Shown piece by piece: positions 13,919-21,842 of a DNA stretch of 24,064 nt. The stretch is taken from contig JAQTMD010000004.1 in NCBI GenBank assembly GCA_028714595.1, forward strand, positions 1 through 24,064, read 5' to 3'. The DNA is from Candidatus Omnitrophota bacterium. GTDB taxonomy: Bacteria > Omnitrophota > Gorgyraeia > Gygaellales > Profunditerraquicolaceae. The notes below the pieces were generated by a model, which saw only the letters and a list, made by a program, of their open reading frames with translations, was not told where the DNA came from and searched no databases. Position numbers and translations under genes: made by a program. Within the stretch, counting starts at the first letter, position 1, and each line of letters starts with the position of its first letter.

Positions 13919-15286
13919 GTGAGGAAACAACTCGTCCTTGCAGTCGTCCTGTGTGTCGCGGCCGGCGGATCCGTCGGTTTTGCCCAGCCCGTCCGAGAGC
14001 TTGCGCCGTTTAGCCCCGACGACCGCGTACTGATCATGGCACCGCATCCCGACGATGAAACGATGGGCACCGGCGGTGTCATCCAGCGGGCTCTCAAGAG
14101 CGGCGCCCGGGTAAGGGTCGTCTGTTATACCAACGGCGACCATAACGAATTTTCCTTCATCGTCTATGAAAAACGGCTGACCTTCCGCACGGGAGAATTC
14201 CTGCATATGGGGGAGGTCAGGCGTCATGAGACTATAGCGGCGATGGCGTCGGTGGGGGTACCCGCGCAAGACGTCGTCTTTTTGGGCTACCCTGACTTCG
14301 GGACGCTGGCGATATTGTTGAAGCACTGGCAGGATACCAAGCCTTATTGGAGTCTCATGACCCGCATTTCGTATGTCGAGTATCCCGAAGCGCTATCTCC
14401 CGGGGCCCCGTATGAGGGGGAAAGCATCCTGCATGATATCGAGGCGGTGATCGAAGACTTCCGCCCGACAAAGATATTCGTTTCGCACCCCGCCGATACC
14501 AACCGTGACCACCAGTCGCTGTATCTGTTCACGCGAATCGCCCTCTGGGACCTCGATGCAAAGATCGCGCAGCCCAAGGTCTATCCGTTCCTCATCCATG
14601 TCGTCGGCTGGCCGAAACCGCGCGGCCATCACGCGGACCTCGCGCTCGATCCGCCCCTGAAAATTGCGGGGGTCTCCTGGGAAAAGGTATCCTTGAGCAA
14701 GGAAGAAGCCGGCAGAAAACATGACCTGATAGATTATTATCCGAGCCAGATCGAGTACAATCCGCCGTACCTGTACACCTATGCCCGCAGCAACGAGCTT
14801 TTCGGCGATTTCCCGACGATCTCGCTGGAGGCAAACAGAAAAACCCCGGAACTGAAATGGCATACCGTGGTGCAGCCGCCGGCGAGCGCACGCATTGGAC
14901 CGGCGGATGCAGACGAGGAGGCACTGTTCTCGGACTTGGCGTATTCGCTCAAGGAAAACAACCTTTTCATACGGCTGAAGCTGCGCAGGTCTCTGGATAA
15001 GAGCCTGGGTATTTCCATAGACCTGCTCGGCTACAGCAGGCGCATTGCGTTCGCCGCAATGCCGAAACTCAATATCTCACTGGGTTTTTTCGGGATGCGG
15101 GTCAGGGATAAGGGAAGGCCCGTCGTAATGCCGGAGATCCTGCGCATGAAGGACGGTAAGAATCTCATTATCCAGGTGCCCCTGGAGAACCTGGGTCAAC
15201 CGCGCTTTATCCTGAGCAGGGTGCGCAGCCGCGTGACGCGCCTGCCGCTTGATGAGGGTTCGTGGCGGATCATCGAGATACGCTAG
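13919..15286 (+). CDS. Secreted PIG-L/LmbE-family deacetylase with C-terminal beta domain
   Basis: 455 aa, GTG start with GGGAGGG 7 nt upstream. Signal peptide ~22 residues (LVLAVVLCVAAGGSVGFAQ), so exported. Residues 33-220 form a zinc-dependent N-acetylglucosamine deacetylase domain: APHPDDETMG (H43, D45, D46) and HPADTNRDHQ (H190...H198) supply the metal-binding and catalytic residues. The stretch GSFSPGAPYEG-like region and a Y/P-rich linker lead to a C-terminal domain (~residues 305-455) predicted as beta-sandwich, with RIGPADADEEALFSDLAYSLKENNLFIRLKLRR, recalling CBM9/DOMON-type sugar-binding modules. A role in modifying exported or cell-wall glycans is inference. No LPS or glycan partner is directly adjacent, but GH94 lies two genes downstream. 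Confidence 0.82.
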   Translation: MRKQLVLAVVLCVAAGGSVGFAQPVRELAPFSPDDRVLIMAPHPDDETMGTGGVIQRALKSGARVRVVCYTNGDHNEFSFIVYEKRLTFRTGEFLHMGEVRRHETIAAMASVGVPAQDVVFLGYPDFGTLAILLKHWQDTKPYWSLMTRISYVEYPEALSPGAPYEGESILHDIEAVIEDFRPTKIFVSHPADTNRDHQSLYLFTRIALWDLDAKIAQPKVYPFLIHVVGWPKPRGHHADLALDPPLKIAGVSWEKVSLSKEEAGRKHDLIDYYPSQIEYNPPYLYTYARSNELFGDFPTISLEANRKTPELKWHTVVQPPASARIGPADADEEALFSDLAYSLKENNLFIRLKLRRSLDKSLGISIDLLGYSRRIAFAAMPKLNISLGFFGMRVRDKGRPVVMPEILRMKDGKNLIIQVPLENLGQPRFILSRVRSRVTRLPLDEGSWRIIEIR

Positions 15287-15299
15287 GCGAAGCTTTTTC

Positions 15300-15328
15300 T
15301 TGACATAACATCGTCGCTGTGATAGAGT
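15300..15328 (+). promoter_or_regulatory. Promoter of the TM-helix membrane protein gene
   Basis: Consensus TTGACA (15300-15305), a 17-nt spacer and TAGAGT (15323-15328). Starts 13 nt after the upstream stop codon. A 12-bp perfect palindrome AGTTATATAACT (15326-15337) overlaps the -10 end and the predicted start site and may be an operator. Confidence 0.65.
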
Positions 15329-15354
15329 TATATAACTAACAGAAGGAGGTGGGC

Positions 15355-16047
15355 ATGGGCGATTTTGGAACAGGTTTACAGGTGTCCCTCGTAGAGCCCG
15401 CAAAGACTGCTGCCTATCAGACAGGTACGTTCCTGCTGTACGTGGTCTTTGCAATCGTGATCCTCGTATGCGGCTGGCTGGTGGCAAAATTGATCAAGCT
15501 GCTGGTGACCAAGCTCTTGAAGTCGATCAAGGTGGATGATCTGTCCGAGCGCATCGAGCTGGATGACGTGCTGGCAAAGGGCGGGATACCGTATACGCTC
15601 TCTGAGCTCCTGGGAACCGCTTTCTACTGGCTTACGCTTCTGATCACGGTAGTGGTCGCGATCAATGCCGTCGGTCTTACCATCGCGTCTGATCTGCTCA
15701 GCCGCGTGTTCCTGTACATCCCGAACATCATCGCCAGCGTGTTTATCCTGATCCTCGGTATGTTCATGGCGACGTTGCTTCGTAACATCGTGCAGACCAC
15801 TGCCACCAATGCCGGACTTTCGCAGGCAAAGATCCTGGCCAAGGCTGTCGAGGTCATCGTGGTCGTGTTTGCGATCATGGTCACGCTGGAACAGCTGGGT
15901 ATTGCACCGCGGCTTATCGAGTTGATCGTCAGCATCGTGCTGGGTTCATTGGGCCTTGCGTTCGCCCTGGCGTTCGGGTTTGGCTGCCAGGACCACGCAA
16001 AGAAATTCCTCAGCGACACCATTGATAAGCTGAAAACGAAGAAATAG
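15355..16047 (+). CDS. TM-helix repeat membrane protein, mechanosensitive-channel related
   Basis: 230 aa with about five hydrophobic segments: residues ~20-50, 84-112, 118-146, 162-182 and 187-208. The paired pattern (long helix - amphipathic KLLVTKLLKSIKVDDLSERI - LDDVLAKGGIPYTLSELLG, repeated as ATLLRNIVQTTATNAGLSQAKILAKAVEV) matches the conserved TM-helix repeat of small MscS-related inner-membrane proteins (PF05552-like, as in CmpX). It lacks the full MscS pore/beta domain, so a channel role is plausible but unproven. ATG 15355 has AAGGAGGT 4 nt upstream; the GTG at 15349 overlaps that site and is rejected. It has its own promoter and a terminator-like hairpin behind it, so it is probably monocistronic. 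Confidence 0.82.
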   Translation: MGDFGTGLQVSLVEPAKTAAYQTGTFLLYVVFAIVILVCGWLVAKLIKLLVTKLLKSIKVDDLSERIELDDVLAKGGIPYTLSELLGTAFYWLTLLITVVVAINAVGLTIASDLLSRVFLYIPNIIASVFILILGMFMATLLRNIVQTTATNAGLSQAKILAKAVEVIVVVFAIMVTLEQLGIAPRLIELIVSIVLGSLGLAFALAFGFGCQDHAKKFLSDTIDKLKTKK

Positions 16048-16082
16048 CCGTCTGGTGCGTTTTTCGAAAGATCTTTTTGCTG

Positions 16083-16113
16083 CCCCGCCTCTTTCTCGCG
16101 TGAAGGGGCGGGG
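16083..16113 (+). terminator. Terminator-like hairpin after TM-helix gene
   Basis: CCCCGCC (16083-16089) pairs with GGCGGGG (16107-16113), and inner bases CTTTC/GAAG extend the stem. The T-run after it is short (TTGCTATT). Probably ends the TM-helix gene transcript, with limited efficiency. Confidence 0.5.
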
Positions 16114-16136
16114 TTGCTATTCGCATCCCGAGTCCC

Positions 16137-18755
16137 ATGATCTACAATTTTATCGACGATAACGGAACCTTCCGGATAAAAAATCCCCGTCAGTACAACC
16201 TGTATTTCCCCCTGACCGACGCCCGGGGAAGACTCCTTTCCTCGATCAGCCCCGGTCTCTGCGGCGACATCAAGCAGGATAACGATCATTTTCTCACCCC
16301 GCCGGCAAGTATCGAGGACCTGCGCAGCTCACCGCTCTGCTGCAGGGAGTTTTTCCTTTCGGTGAACGGGAAAGTCGTCCGCCTCTCCCGGCCCCCCGGC
16401 GCAAGCCTGGAGGCAGGGCTCCTGTATCAGACCGTGACCAAGAGGGTCGGGGCCGTGCGCGTTGAGATCCTGAATTTTATCCCGCACGACGTCCCTGCGG
16501 AGGTGATGCGGATACGCGTCCTGAATTCAGGCAGCAAAACAGTGCGGCTTACGCCGACGTCGTTTATCCCTCTATTCGGCCGTGCCGAGAAAAACCTGCG
16601 CGACCACCGCCATGTCAGTTCGCTCCTGAACCGCATCTCGGTCGAGAAATTCGGAATCATCCTGCATCCGGCGATGGTCTTTGACGAACGGGGCCATACC
16701 GTCAACACGACGGACTACTTTGTCCTGGGCTATGAAGGCGCCACGCGCGCGCCCATCGGCCAATTCCCCACCCTCGATTATTTTTACGGCAGAGGAGACA
16801 TCTTTACCCCCGACGCAGTATTCAAGACTGTTGCGCCGGTCACGCAGAAAGCCCCCGGTTTCGACGGAAAAGAAGCCTGCGCTGCCTTCCGGTTCGCGAC
16901 CAGGCGGCTGGCGCCCGGCCAGGCGCACGAGTATGTCCTGGTCATGGGCATACAAAAGGGCAGGGCAGCGGTTGGAAGAGTTTTTGCGGCCCTGGATACG
17001 CCGCACAAGGTGGACCGGAAATTAGCGGAGACCAGGCGATACTGGCAGGATCGCCTCGCAGGTATTGCGTTTGATTTCGGCGACCGGACCCGTAACGGCT
17101 GGCTGCGCTGGGTGAGCCTGCAGCCGACGCTGCGCAGGCTCTTCGGTTGTTCCTTCCTGCCGCATTTTGATTACGGCAAGGGCGGCAGGGGCTGGCGTGA
17201 CTTGTGGCAGGATGCGCTCACGCTCCTTTTGACCGAGCCCGCGAGGGCCAGGGCCATCATTGCCGGCAGTTTCAGGGGGGTGCGGCTTGACGGGTCCAAT
17301 GCCACGATCATCACTCGCGACGGCTCGTTTATCGCAGACCGCAACCGCATCAACCGCGTGTGGATGGACCACGGTATCTGGCCGTATCTGACCACCCGGC
17401 TCTACGTGGACCGTACCGGCGACACGGGCTTTCTGCTTGAAGGGATTTCTTATTTCAGGGACCACCGGATCGATCGCGGCCGCCGGCTCGATCCCGCGTT
17501 GTCTCAAAAAGATTTCCTGCAGCGGACTGCTTCCGGGGCCGTGCATACCGGGACCGTGCTGGAACATCTGCTCATACAACACCTGGTGCAGTTCTTCAAT
17601 GTCGGTTCGCACAACCTCGTACGGCTGGAAAACGCGGACTGGAACGACGGCCTGGATATGGCGCCGGATAAAGGAGAAAGCGCGGCCTTCAGCTTCATGT
17701 ACTGCCATAACCTGAAAGGGCTTTGCCAGCTGCTCGGCGGCCTCAAGGCAAGGACCGGCACCGTCATGCTCAGCCGCGAACTCCTGGTGCTGCTTGACCG
17801 CATATCCGGTCCCGTCGACTATGGAGACTGTCGGAAGAAACAAAAGCTGCTGGACAGGTATTTTGAACGGATCCGCTCGTTAAGCGGGGCCAAGACCCCG
17901 GTTGCCGTCGACGAGCTCATCGACGATCTGCGCGCAAAATACACGCATATGTCGGAGTGGCTGCGCAGGAAAGAATGGCTTGCCGAAGGTTTCTTTAACG
18001 GTTATTACGATAATAAGGGAAGACGCAGCGAAGGCAAAAAGAGGGGGCAGGTGCGCATGATGCTTGCTTCCCAGGTCTTCGCGATCATGAGCGGCGTCGC
18101 GGATCCGGGGCAGATCGCACGGGCGTGGAGATCGGCAAACCGATACCTCAAAGACAAATCGTACGGAGGTTTCCGCTTGAACACCGATTTCGGTCCGCTG
18201 TATCTGGACCTGGGCCGGGCATTCGGGTTCGCTTACGGCGACAAAGAAAACGGGGCGTTCTTCAGCCACATGAACGTGATGTTCGCCAATGCCCTGTACC
18301 GCAGGGGATTTATCCCGGAAGGCCTTGCGGTCATGGAATCCCTGTACGCTATGGCGGTTCACCCCAGGGCAGAGGTGCCTCCGGTCATCCCCGAGTATTT
18401 TGACGGTCAGGGCAGGGGAAGGTACCTGTATCTCACGGGCTCGGCAAGCTGGTATATCTATACGCTGGTCGAGGAGATGCTGGGGATCAAATTCTCCTTC
18501 GGCAGCCTGCGGCTCGAGCCGAAACTGGTAGCTTCCCAGTTTGCCAAAAGGCAGATTCAATTCAAGTGTCTGGTAGACGGCAAAAAAGTCTCCATCATAT
18601 ATCGGGCCGTTTCAAAGGGTCCGGGCCGGCGCGTCCTTGCCGTAACCCGTGTCAACTGCAACAACAGGCTTCTTGCCTGCTCCTCTTTCGGCTGTCTCAT
18701 TAGCCCGCGCCAGCTTAACCGCGCAACAAACACCATCCAGGTCTTTCTATCTTAA
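16137..18755 (+). CDS. GH94-type glycoside phosphorylase (cellobiose phosphorylase-like)
   Basis: 872 aa. Inverting phosphorylases of GH94 cleave beta-glucosides with phosphate to give sugar 1-phosphates. An N-terminal beta-sandwich (residues ~1-270), a linker helix and an (alpha/alpha)6 barrel can be seen. Signatures: GRGWRDLWQDALTLLL (D355, substrate region), NADWNDGLDM with D504 as the expected general acid, and late PPVIPEYFDGQGRGRYLYLTGSASW with the Gly-Ser-Ala phosphate-contact segment. No N-terminal glycosyltransferase or membrane part of cyclic-glucan synthase type is present, and no signal peptide, so the enzyme is cytoplasmic. Exact acceptor (cellobiose, laminaribiose, cellobionate, other beta-glucoside) is unknown. 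ATG 16137 lacks a strong ribosome site; a preceding hairpin ends the upstream unit. Confidence 0.88.
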   Translation: MIYNFIDDNGTFRIKNPRQYNLYFPLTDARGRLLSSISPGLCGDIKQDNDHFLTPPASIEDLRSSPLCCREFFLSVNGKVVRLSRPPGASLEAGLLYQTVTKRVGAVRVEILNFIPHDVPAEVMRIRVLNSGSKTVRLTPTSFIPLFGRAEKNLRDHRHVSSLLNRISVEKFGIILHPAMVFDERGHTVNTTDYFVLGYEGATRAPIGQFPTLDYFYGRGDIFTPDAVFKTVAPVTQKAPGFDGKEACAAFRFATRRLAPGQAHEYVLVMGIQKGRAAVGRVFAALDTPHKVDRKLAETRRYWQDRLAGIAFDFGDRTRNGWLRWVSLQPTLRRLFGCSFLPHFDYGKGGRGWRDLWQDALTLLLTEPARARAIIAGSFRGVRLDGSNATIITRDGSFIADRNRINRVWMDHGIWPYLTTRLYVDRTGDTGFLLEGISYFRDHRIDRGRRLDPALSQKDFLQRTASGAVHTGTVLEHLLIQHLVQFFNVGSHNLVRLENADWNDGLDMAPDKGESAAFSFMYCHNLKGLCQLLGGLKARTGTVMLSRELLVLLDRISGPVDYGDCRKKQKLLDRYFERIRSLSGAKTPVAVDELIDDLRAKYTHMSEWLRRKEWLAEGFFNGYYDNKGRRSEGKKRGQVRMMLASQVFAIMSGVADPGQIARAWRSANRYLKDKSYGGFRLNTDFGPLYLDLGRAFGFAYGDKENGAFFSHMNVMFANALYRRGFIPEGLAVMESLYAMAVHPRAEVPPVIPEYFDGQGRGRYLYLTGSASWYIYTLVEEMLGIKFSFGSLRLEPKLVASQFAKRQIQFKCLVDGKKVSIIYRAVSKGPGRRVLAVTRVNCNNRLLACSSFGCLISPRQLNRATNTIQVFLS

Positions 18756-18796
18756 GCATCAGATTACCCCATCCCTGATCCCGGAACAAAACTATT

Positions 18797-18824
18797 TTGT
18801 TTTGATGGGCTTAGGATGTATAAT
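18797..18824 (+). promoter_or_regulatory. Putative promoter of the lpxK operon
   Basis: TTGTTT (18797-18802), a 16-nt spacer and a perfect TATAAT (18819-18824) in an AT-rich 101-nt gap. A short hairpin ACAAAA/TTTTGT (18786-18800) overlaps the -35 area. Predicted initiation near 18831, about 26 nt before the lpxK start. Confidence 0.5.
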
Positions 18825-18856
18825 AATATATTTACAAGTCGGCCTGGAGACCAGCC

Positions 18857-19933
18857 GTGTACCATAATCGTTACCTGTATAATCTTGCGACTGATAAGGC
18901 AAAAGGCATACGCGCAGGCGTACTGAAGGCCGTTTTGCTGGTTTTATCCCTGGTTTACGGCCTGCTTATAAGGGTTGCACGGTCCCTGCAGAAGCTTTGT
19001 GCCGTGCGCCTCGACTGCACGGTCATCAGTGTCGGCAATATAACGGTAGGAGGCACGGGTAAGACCGCATTGGTCCAGACTATCGCCCGGTTCCTCAAAA
19101 GTCAGGGCCATGTGGTATGCGTGCTCTCCCGCGGTTTTCGCAAGGGCGGCGGCAACGAATGCCCTGCCACTGCGTGTGAAACGATGGGCGATGAACCATG
19201 CATGATCTCCGAGAACATGCCGGATATCCCGGTGCTGGTCAGCCCTGATCGTGTCAGCGCCGCCATACGGGCGATCCGGCAGTTCAAAGCGGACACGATC
19301 ATCCTCGACGACGGATTTCAGCAGTGGCGCCTGCGCAAAGACCTCGAGGTGGTCACCGTCGATGCCTCAAACCCGTTCGGCAACCGCCACATGCTGCCGC
19401 GGGGCCTCCTGCGTCAGCCGCTTTCCACGCTTGCCGAAGCCGACGTCTTTGTCATGACCAACAGCTACGAGCCTCGCGTTTCTTCGGATCTGCGCACATC
19501 CCTGGTCCGGATCAATCCCCGGGCCGTGATCGTGGAAGCGACGCATACGGCCAGCGAATATTACCCGCTTGCCGACAGGCGCAGAGCCTTGAGCGTCGAA
19601 GCATTGCAGGGGAAATCCGTTGTCGCGTTCTGCGGCATCGGTAACCCCGATTCGTTCAAGTGGACTCTGGAAAATATCGGCGTCTCGATCGCCGGATGGT
19701 TCAGTTTTCCCGACCACCACCCCTATACGGGTGAGGACATCGAGTCCCTGATGCATCCGCACGGCGGGCAAGCCCCGTCGATGCTGGTAACCACCCAGAA
19801 GGACGCAGTGCGTATCCCGGCAGGAGTACGGGAGAAGTACGGCCGGCAGATATTCGTCATAGCAGTCGACCTTGATTTCAAAGATGAAAAGAAAAGATTT
19901 TTTGATAGACTATTGCGCGTATATCCTGTTTAG
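18857..19933 (+). CDS. lpxK: Tetraacyldisaccharide 4'-kinase LpxK
   Basis: Phosphorylates the 4' position of the lipid A disaccharide at the inner membrane (Raetz pathway). 358 aa, GTG start with GGAG 8 nt upstream. A hydrophobic N-terminal helix (residues ~20-45) anchors it. The P-loop is residues 60-70 (GNITVGGTGKT). Family segments follow: VLSRGF, DEPCMISE, PVLVSPDR, ILDDGFQQWRL (the DDGFQ catalytic/Walker B-like signature), PFGNRHMLPRGLLRQP and FCGIGNPDSFKWTLE, with a C-terminal FPDHHPYT and VTTQKDAVRIP. First gene of the LPS operon; its 3' end overlaps the next gene by 50 nt. Other Raetz-pathway genes (lpxA-D, lpxB) are not in the window. Confidence 0.96.
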   Translation: MYHNRYLYNLATDKAKGIRAGVLKAVLLVLSLVYGLLIRVARSLQKLCAVRLDCTVISVGNITVGGTGKTALVQTIARFLKSQGHVVCVLSRGFRKGGGNECPATACETMGDEPCMISENMPDIPVLVSPDRVSAAIRAIRQFKADTIILDDGFQQWRLRKDLEVVTVDASNPFGNRHMLPRGLLRQPLSTLAEADVFVMTNSYEPRVSSDLRTSLVRINPRAVIVEATHTASEYYPLADRRRALSVEALQGKSVVAFCGIGNPDSFKWTLENIGVSIAGWFSFPDHHPYTGEDIESLMHPHGGQAPSMLVTTQKDAVRIPAGVREKYGRQIFVIAVDLDFKDEKKRFFDRLLRVYPV

Positions 19934-21836
19934 GATAGTAAGCCTCCTCATACGCAGCCTGCCGTTGGCCGCAGGCTTCTGGATCGGCAGGCGGCTGGGC
20001 GACCTGTGGTACCTGGTGGACCTGAAGCACCGCGCCGTTGCCTACGCCAATATCAAGACCGCCTTCGGCGCCGGCATGACCACTCCGGAAATCCGCCGGA
20101 CCACCCGCAGGTTTTTCCGGGCCTTCGGCCAGAACGTCATCGAGATATTCCTTATCCCCCGGTTCGACGGGCGTTACGTAGCTTCCTATGTCAGTAAAGA
20201 AGGAGAGGCGTTCGTGCAAAAGGCCTTTGCGCGCGGCAAAGGCATCATCTTTGTGGCAATGCATGCCGGCGGATGGGAGCTGGCAAACATCGTGGCCCTG
20301 CATCTGGGTTTACCTTTCCGCATGTTCGTGCGCGAACAGAAATTCCCGCGGCTGGAGGGGCTCCTGAATTCTTATCGACGGGCGCAGGGCACCACGTTCA
20401 TTTCCCGGGAGCACGAACTGCGTCAGCTGGTCAGGGTCCTGCAGGCCAACGAGTCCGTGGCCATGACCATCGACCAGGGCGGCAGGACAGGCACCCAGGT
20501 ACGATTCTTCGGCAAAAACGCATCCATGGCTTCGGGGGCGGTGCGCCTGGCGCTTAAACTTGACTGCGCGCTCGTGCCGGTGATACCGGTCAGGATACGC
20601 GGCCCGTACATCAAATTCATCGCCCAGCCCGAGTTCAAAATCACAAAGACCGGCAACGAAGAGAAAGACGTAGCCGTTAATCTGCAGGGCCTGGCACAGG
20701 TCTTTGAAAAGTTGATCACGCAGTTCCCGCACGAATATCTCTGGACGTACAAGATATGGAAGTATTCGTCCGAGCGGACGATCCTGATACTCTCGGACGC
20801 AAAGGCAGGCCACCTGCGCCAGTCGCAGTCCCTGGCAAAGATTGCCGCCGATATTCTGCGGGAAAAGGGATTGACGGTTTCAATCGTCACGCACGAGGTG
20901 AAGTTCAAAAACGGGCTTGCGGCCAAGGCAGTGCGGTTGGCGAATTGCCTTTCCGGAAAATATATCTGTCAGGGGTGTCTCTGGTGCCTGCGCGCGTGCC
21001 TTGACCGCGCTAACCTGCGGTCGGTTCTGGCAGTCAAGCCGGATATCATCATCTCGGCCGGATCCAGTCTCGTCCCGATAAATTACCAGCTTGCGGGAGA
21101 GAACCAGGCCCTCTCGTTTGTGATCATGCGGCCGTCGTTTTTTTCCACGAGGAGGTTTGACCTGGTGGTCATGCCCGGGCACGACAGTCCGCCGAAAAGA
21201 AAGAACGTCGTCGTAACAAACGGTGCGCTGAACCTCATCGATGAAGAATACCTGGCCGGGCAGAAAAGGCAGCTTATCGATACGCTGCAGCTTTCGGATA
21301 TCGCCTCGCGGCCGTGCGTGGGACTGCTCCTCGGAGGAGACTCAAAAGATTTTTCGCTCGGCCCCGGACCGGTGAACCGGGTGCTCGGGGGGTTGCAGGC
21401 TGCCGTCGAAAAGACCGGGGCCTGGCTCCTGATTACGACGTCGCGCAGGACTCCGCCTGAGGTAGAGGCGGCGGTCAGGCACCGGTTGAAGGGGTTCAGC
21501 CGTACGAAACTGCTGGTGATCGCCAATGAAAGGAATTACCCCTTTGCCGTGGGCGGGATCATCGGCTCCAGTTCCGTGATCGTGACTTCGCCCGAGAGCA
21601 TCTCCATGATCTCCGAAGCCTGCTCAAGCGGCAGACAGGTGGTCGTGTTTGATTGCGGCGGACTTTCCGGCCGCCACCGCAAGTTTCTGGACAACCTGGA
21701 GCGGGGCGGCTATATCAACTTGGTGAAACCGGAGCGGATCGAAGAGGCTGTCGAACGCGTCGTATCAGGCAGGGCCGTGGCCAGGCGCCTTGACGACAAC
21801 GTCCTGGTGCGGGAAGCCCTGAAGAAAATACTCTGA
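19884..21836 (+). CDS. Fusion of LpxL-type acyltransferase and ELM1-like GT-B domain
   Basis: 650 aa in one open frame. Residues 1-296 are a lipid A late acyltransferase (LpxL/HtrB-type): N-terminal membrane helix (residues ~9-34), the H127-A-G-G-W-E132 HxxxxE catalytic motif and the MTIDQGGRTG segment. Residues ~298-640 match the ELM1-like GT-B family: ILSDAKAGHLRQSQSLAK, PDIIISAGSS, FDLVVMPGHDSP, GLLLGGDSKDFSLG, LITTSRRTPPEVE and VTSPESISMISEAC. An unusual CxxCxxCxxxC cluster (C362, C365, C368, C372) lies in its first half. Known ELM1-type bacterial proteins are predicted glycosyltransferases of LPS clusters; here it may add a sugar to the acylated lipid. The start is ATG 19884, overlapping lpxK by 50 nt; TTG 19872 and TTG 19902 are alternatives. 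Confidence 0.88.
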   Translation: MKRKDFLIDYCAYILFRIVSLLIRSLPLAAGFWIGRRLGDLWYLVDLKHRAVAYANIKTAFGAGMTTPEIRRTTRRFFRAFGQNVIEIFLIPRFDGRYVASYVSKEGEAFVQKAFARGKGIIFVAMHAGGWELANIVALHLGLPFRMFVREQKFPRLEGLLNSYRRAQGTTFISREHELRQLVRVLQANESVAMTIDQGGRTGTQVRFFGKNASMASGAVRLALKLDCALVPVIPVRIRGPYIKFIAQPEFKITKTGNEEKDVAVNLQGLAQVFEKLITQFPHEYLWTYKIWKYSSERTILILSDAKAGHLRQSQSLAKIAADILREKGLTVSIVTHEVKFKNGLAAKAVRLANCLSGKYICQGCLWCLRACLDRANLRSVLAVKPDIIISAGSSLVPINYQLAGENQALSFVIMRPSFFSTRRFDLVVMPGHDSPPKRKNVVVTNGALNLIDEEYLAGQKRQLIDTLQLSDIASRPCVGLLLGGDSKDFSLGPGPVNRVLGGLQAAVEKTGAWLLITTSRRTPPEVEAAVRHRLKGFSRTKLLVIANERNYPFAVGGIIGSSSVIVTSPESISMISEACSSGRQVVVFDCGGLSGRHRKFLDNLERGGYINLVKPERIEEAVERVVSGRAVARRLDDNVLVREALKKIL

Positions 21837-21842
21837 GGAAGG

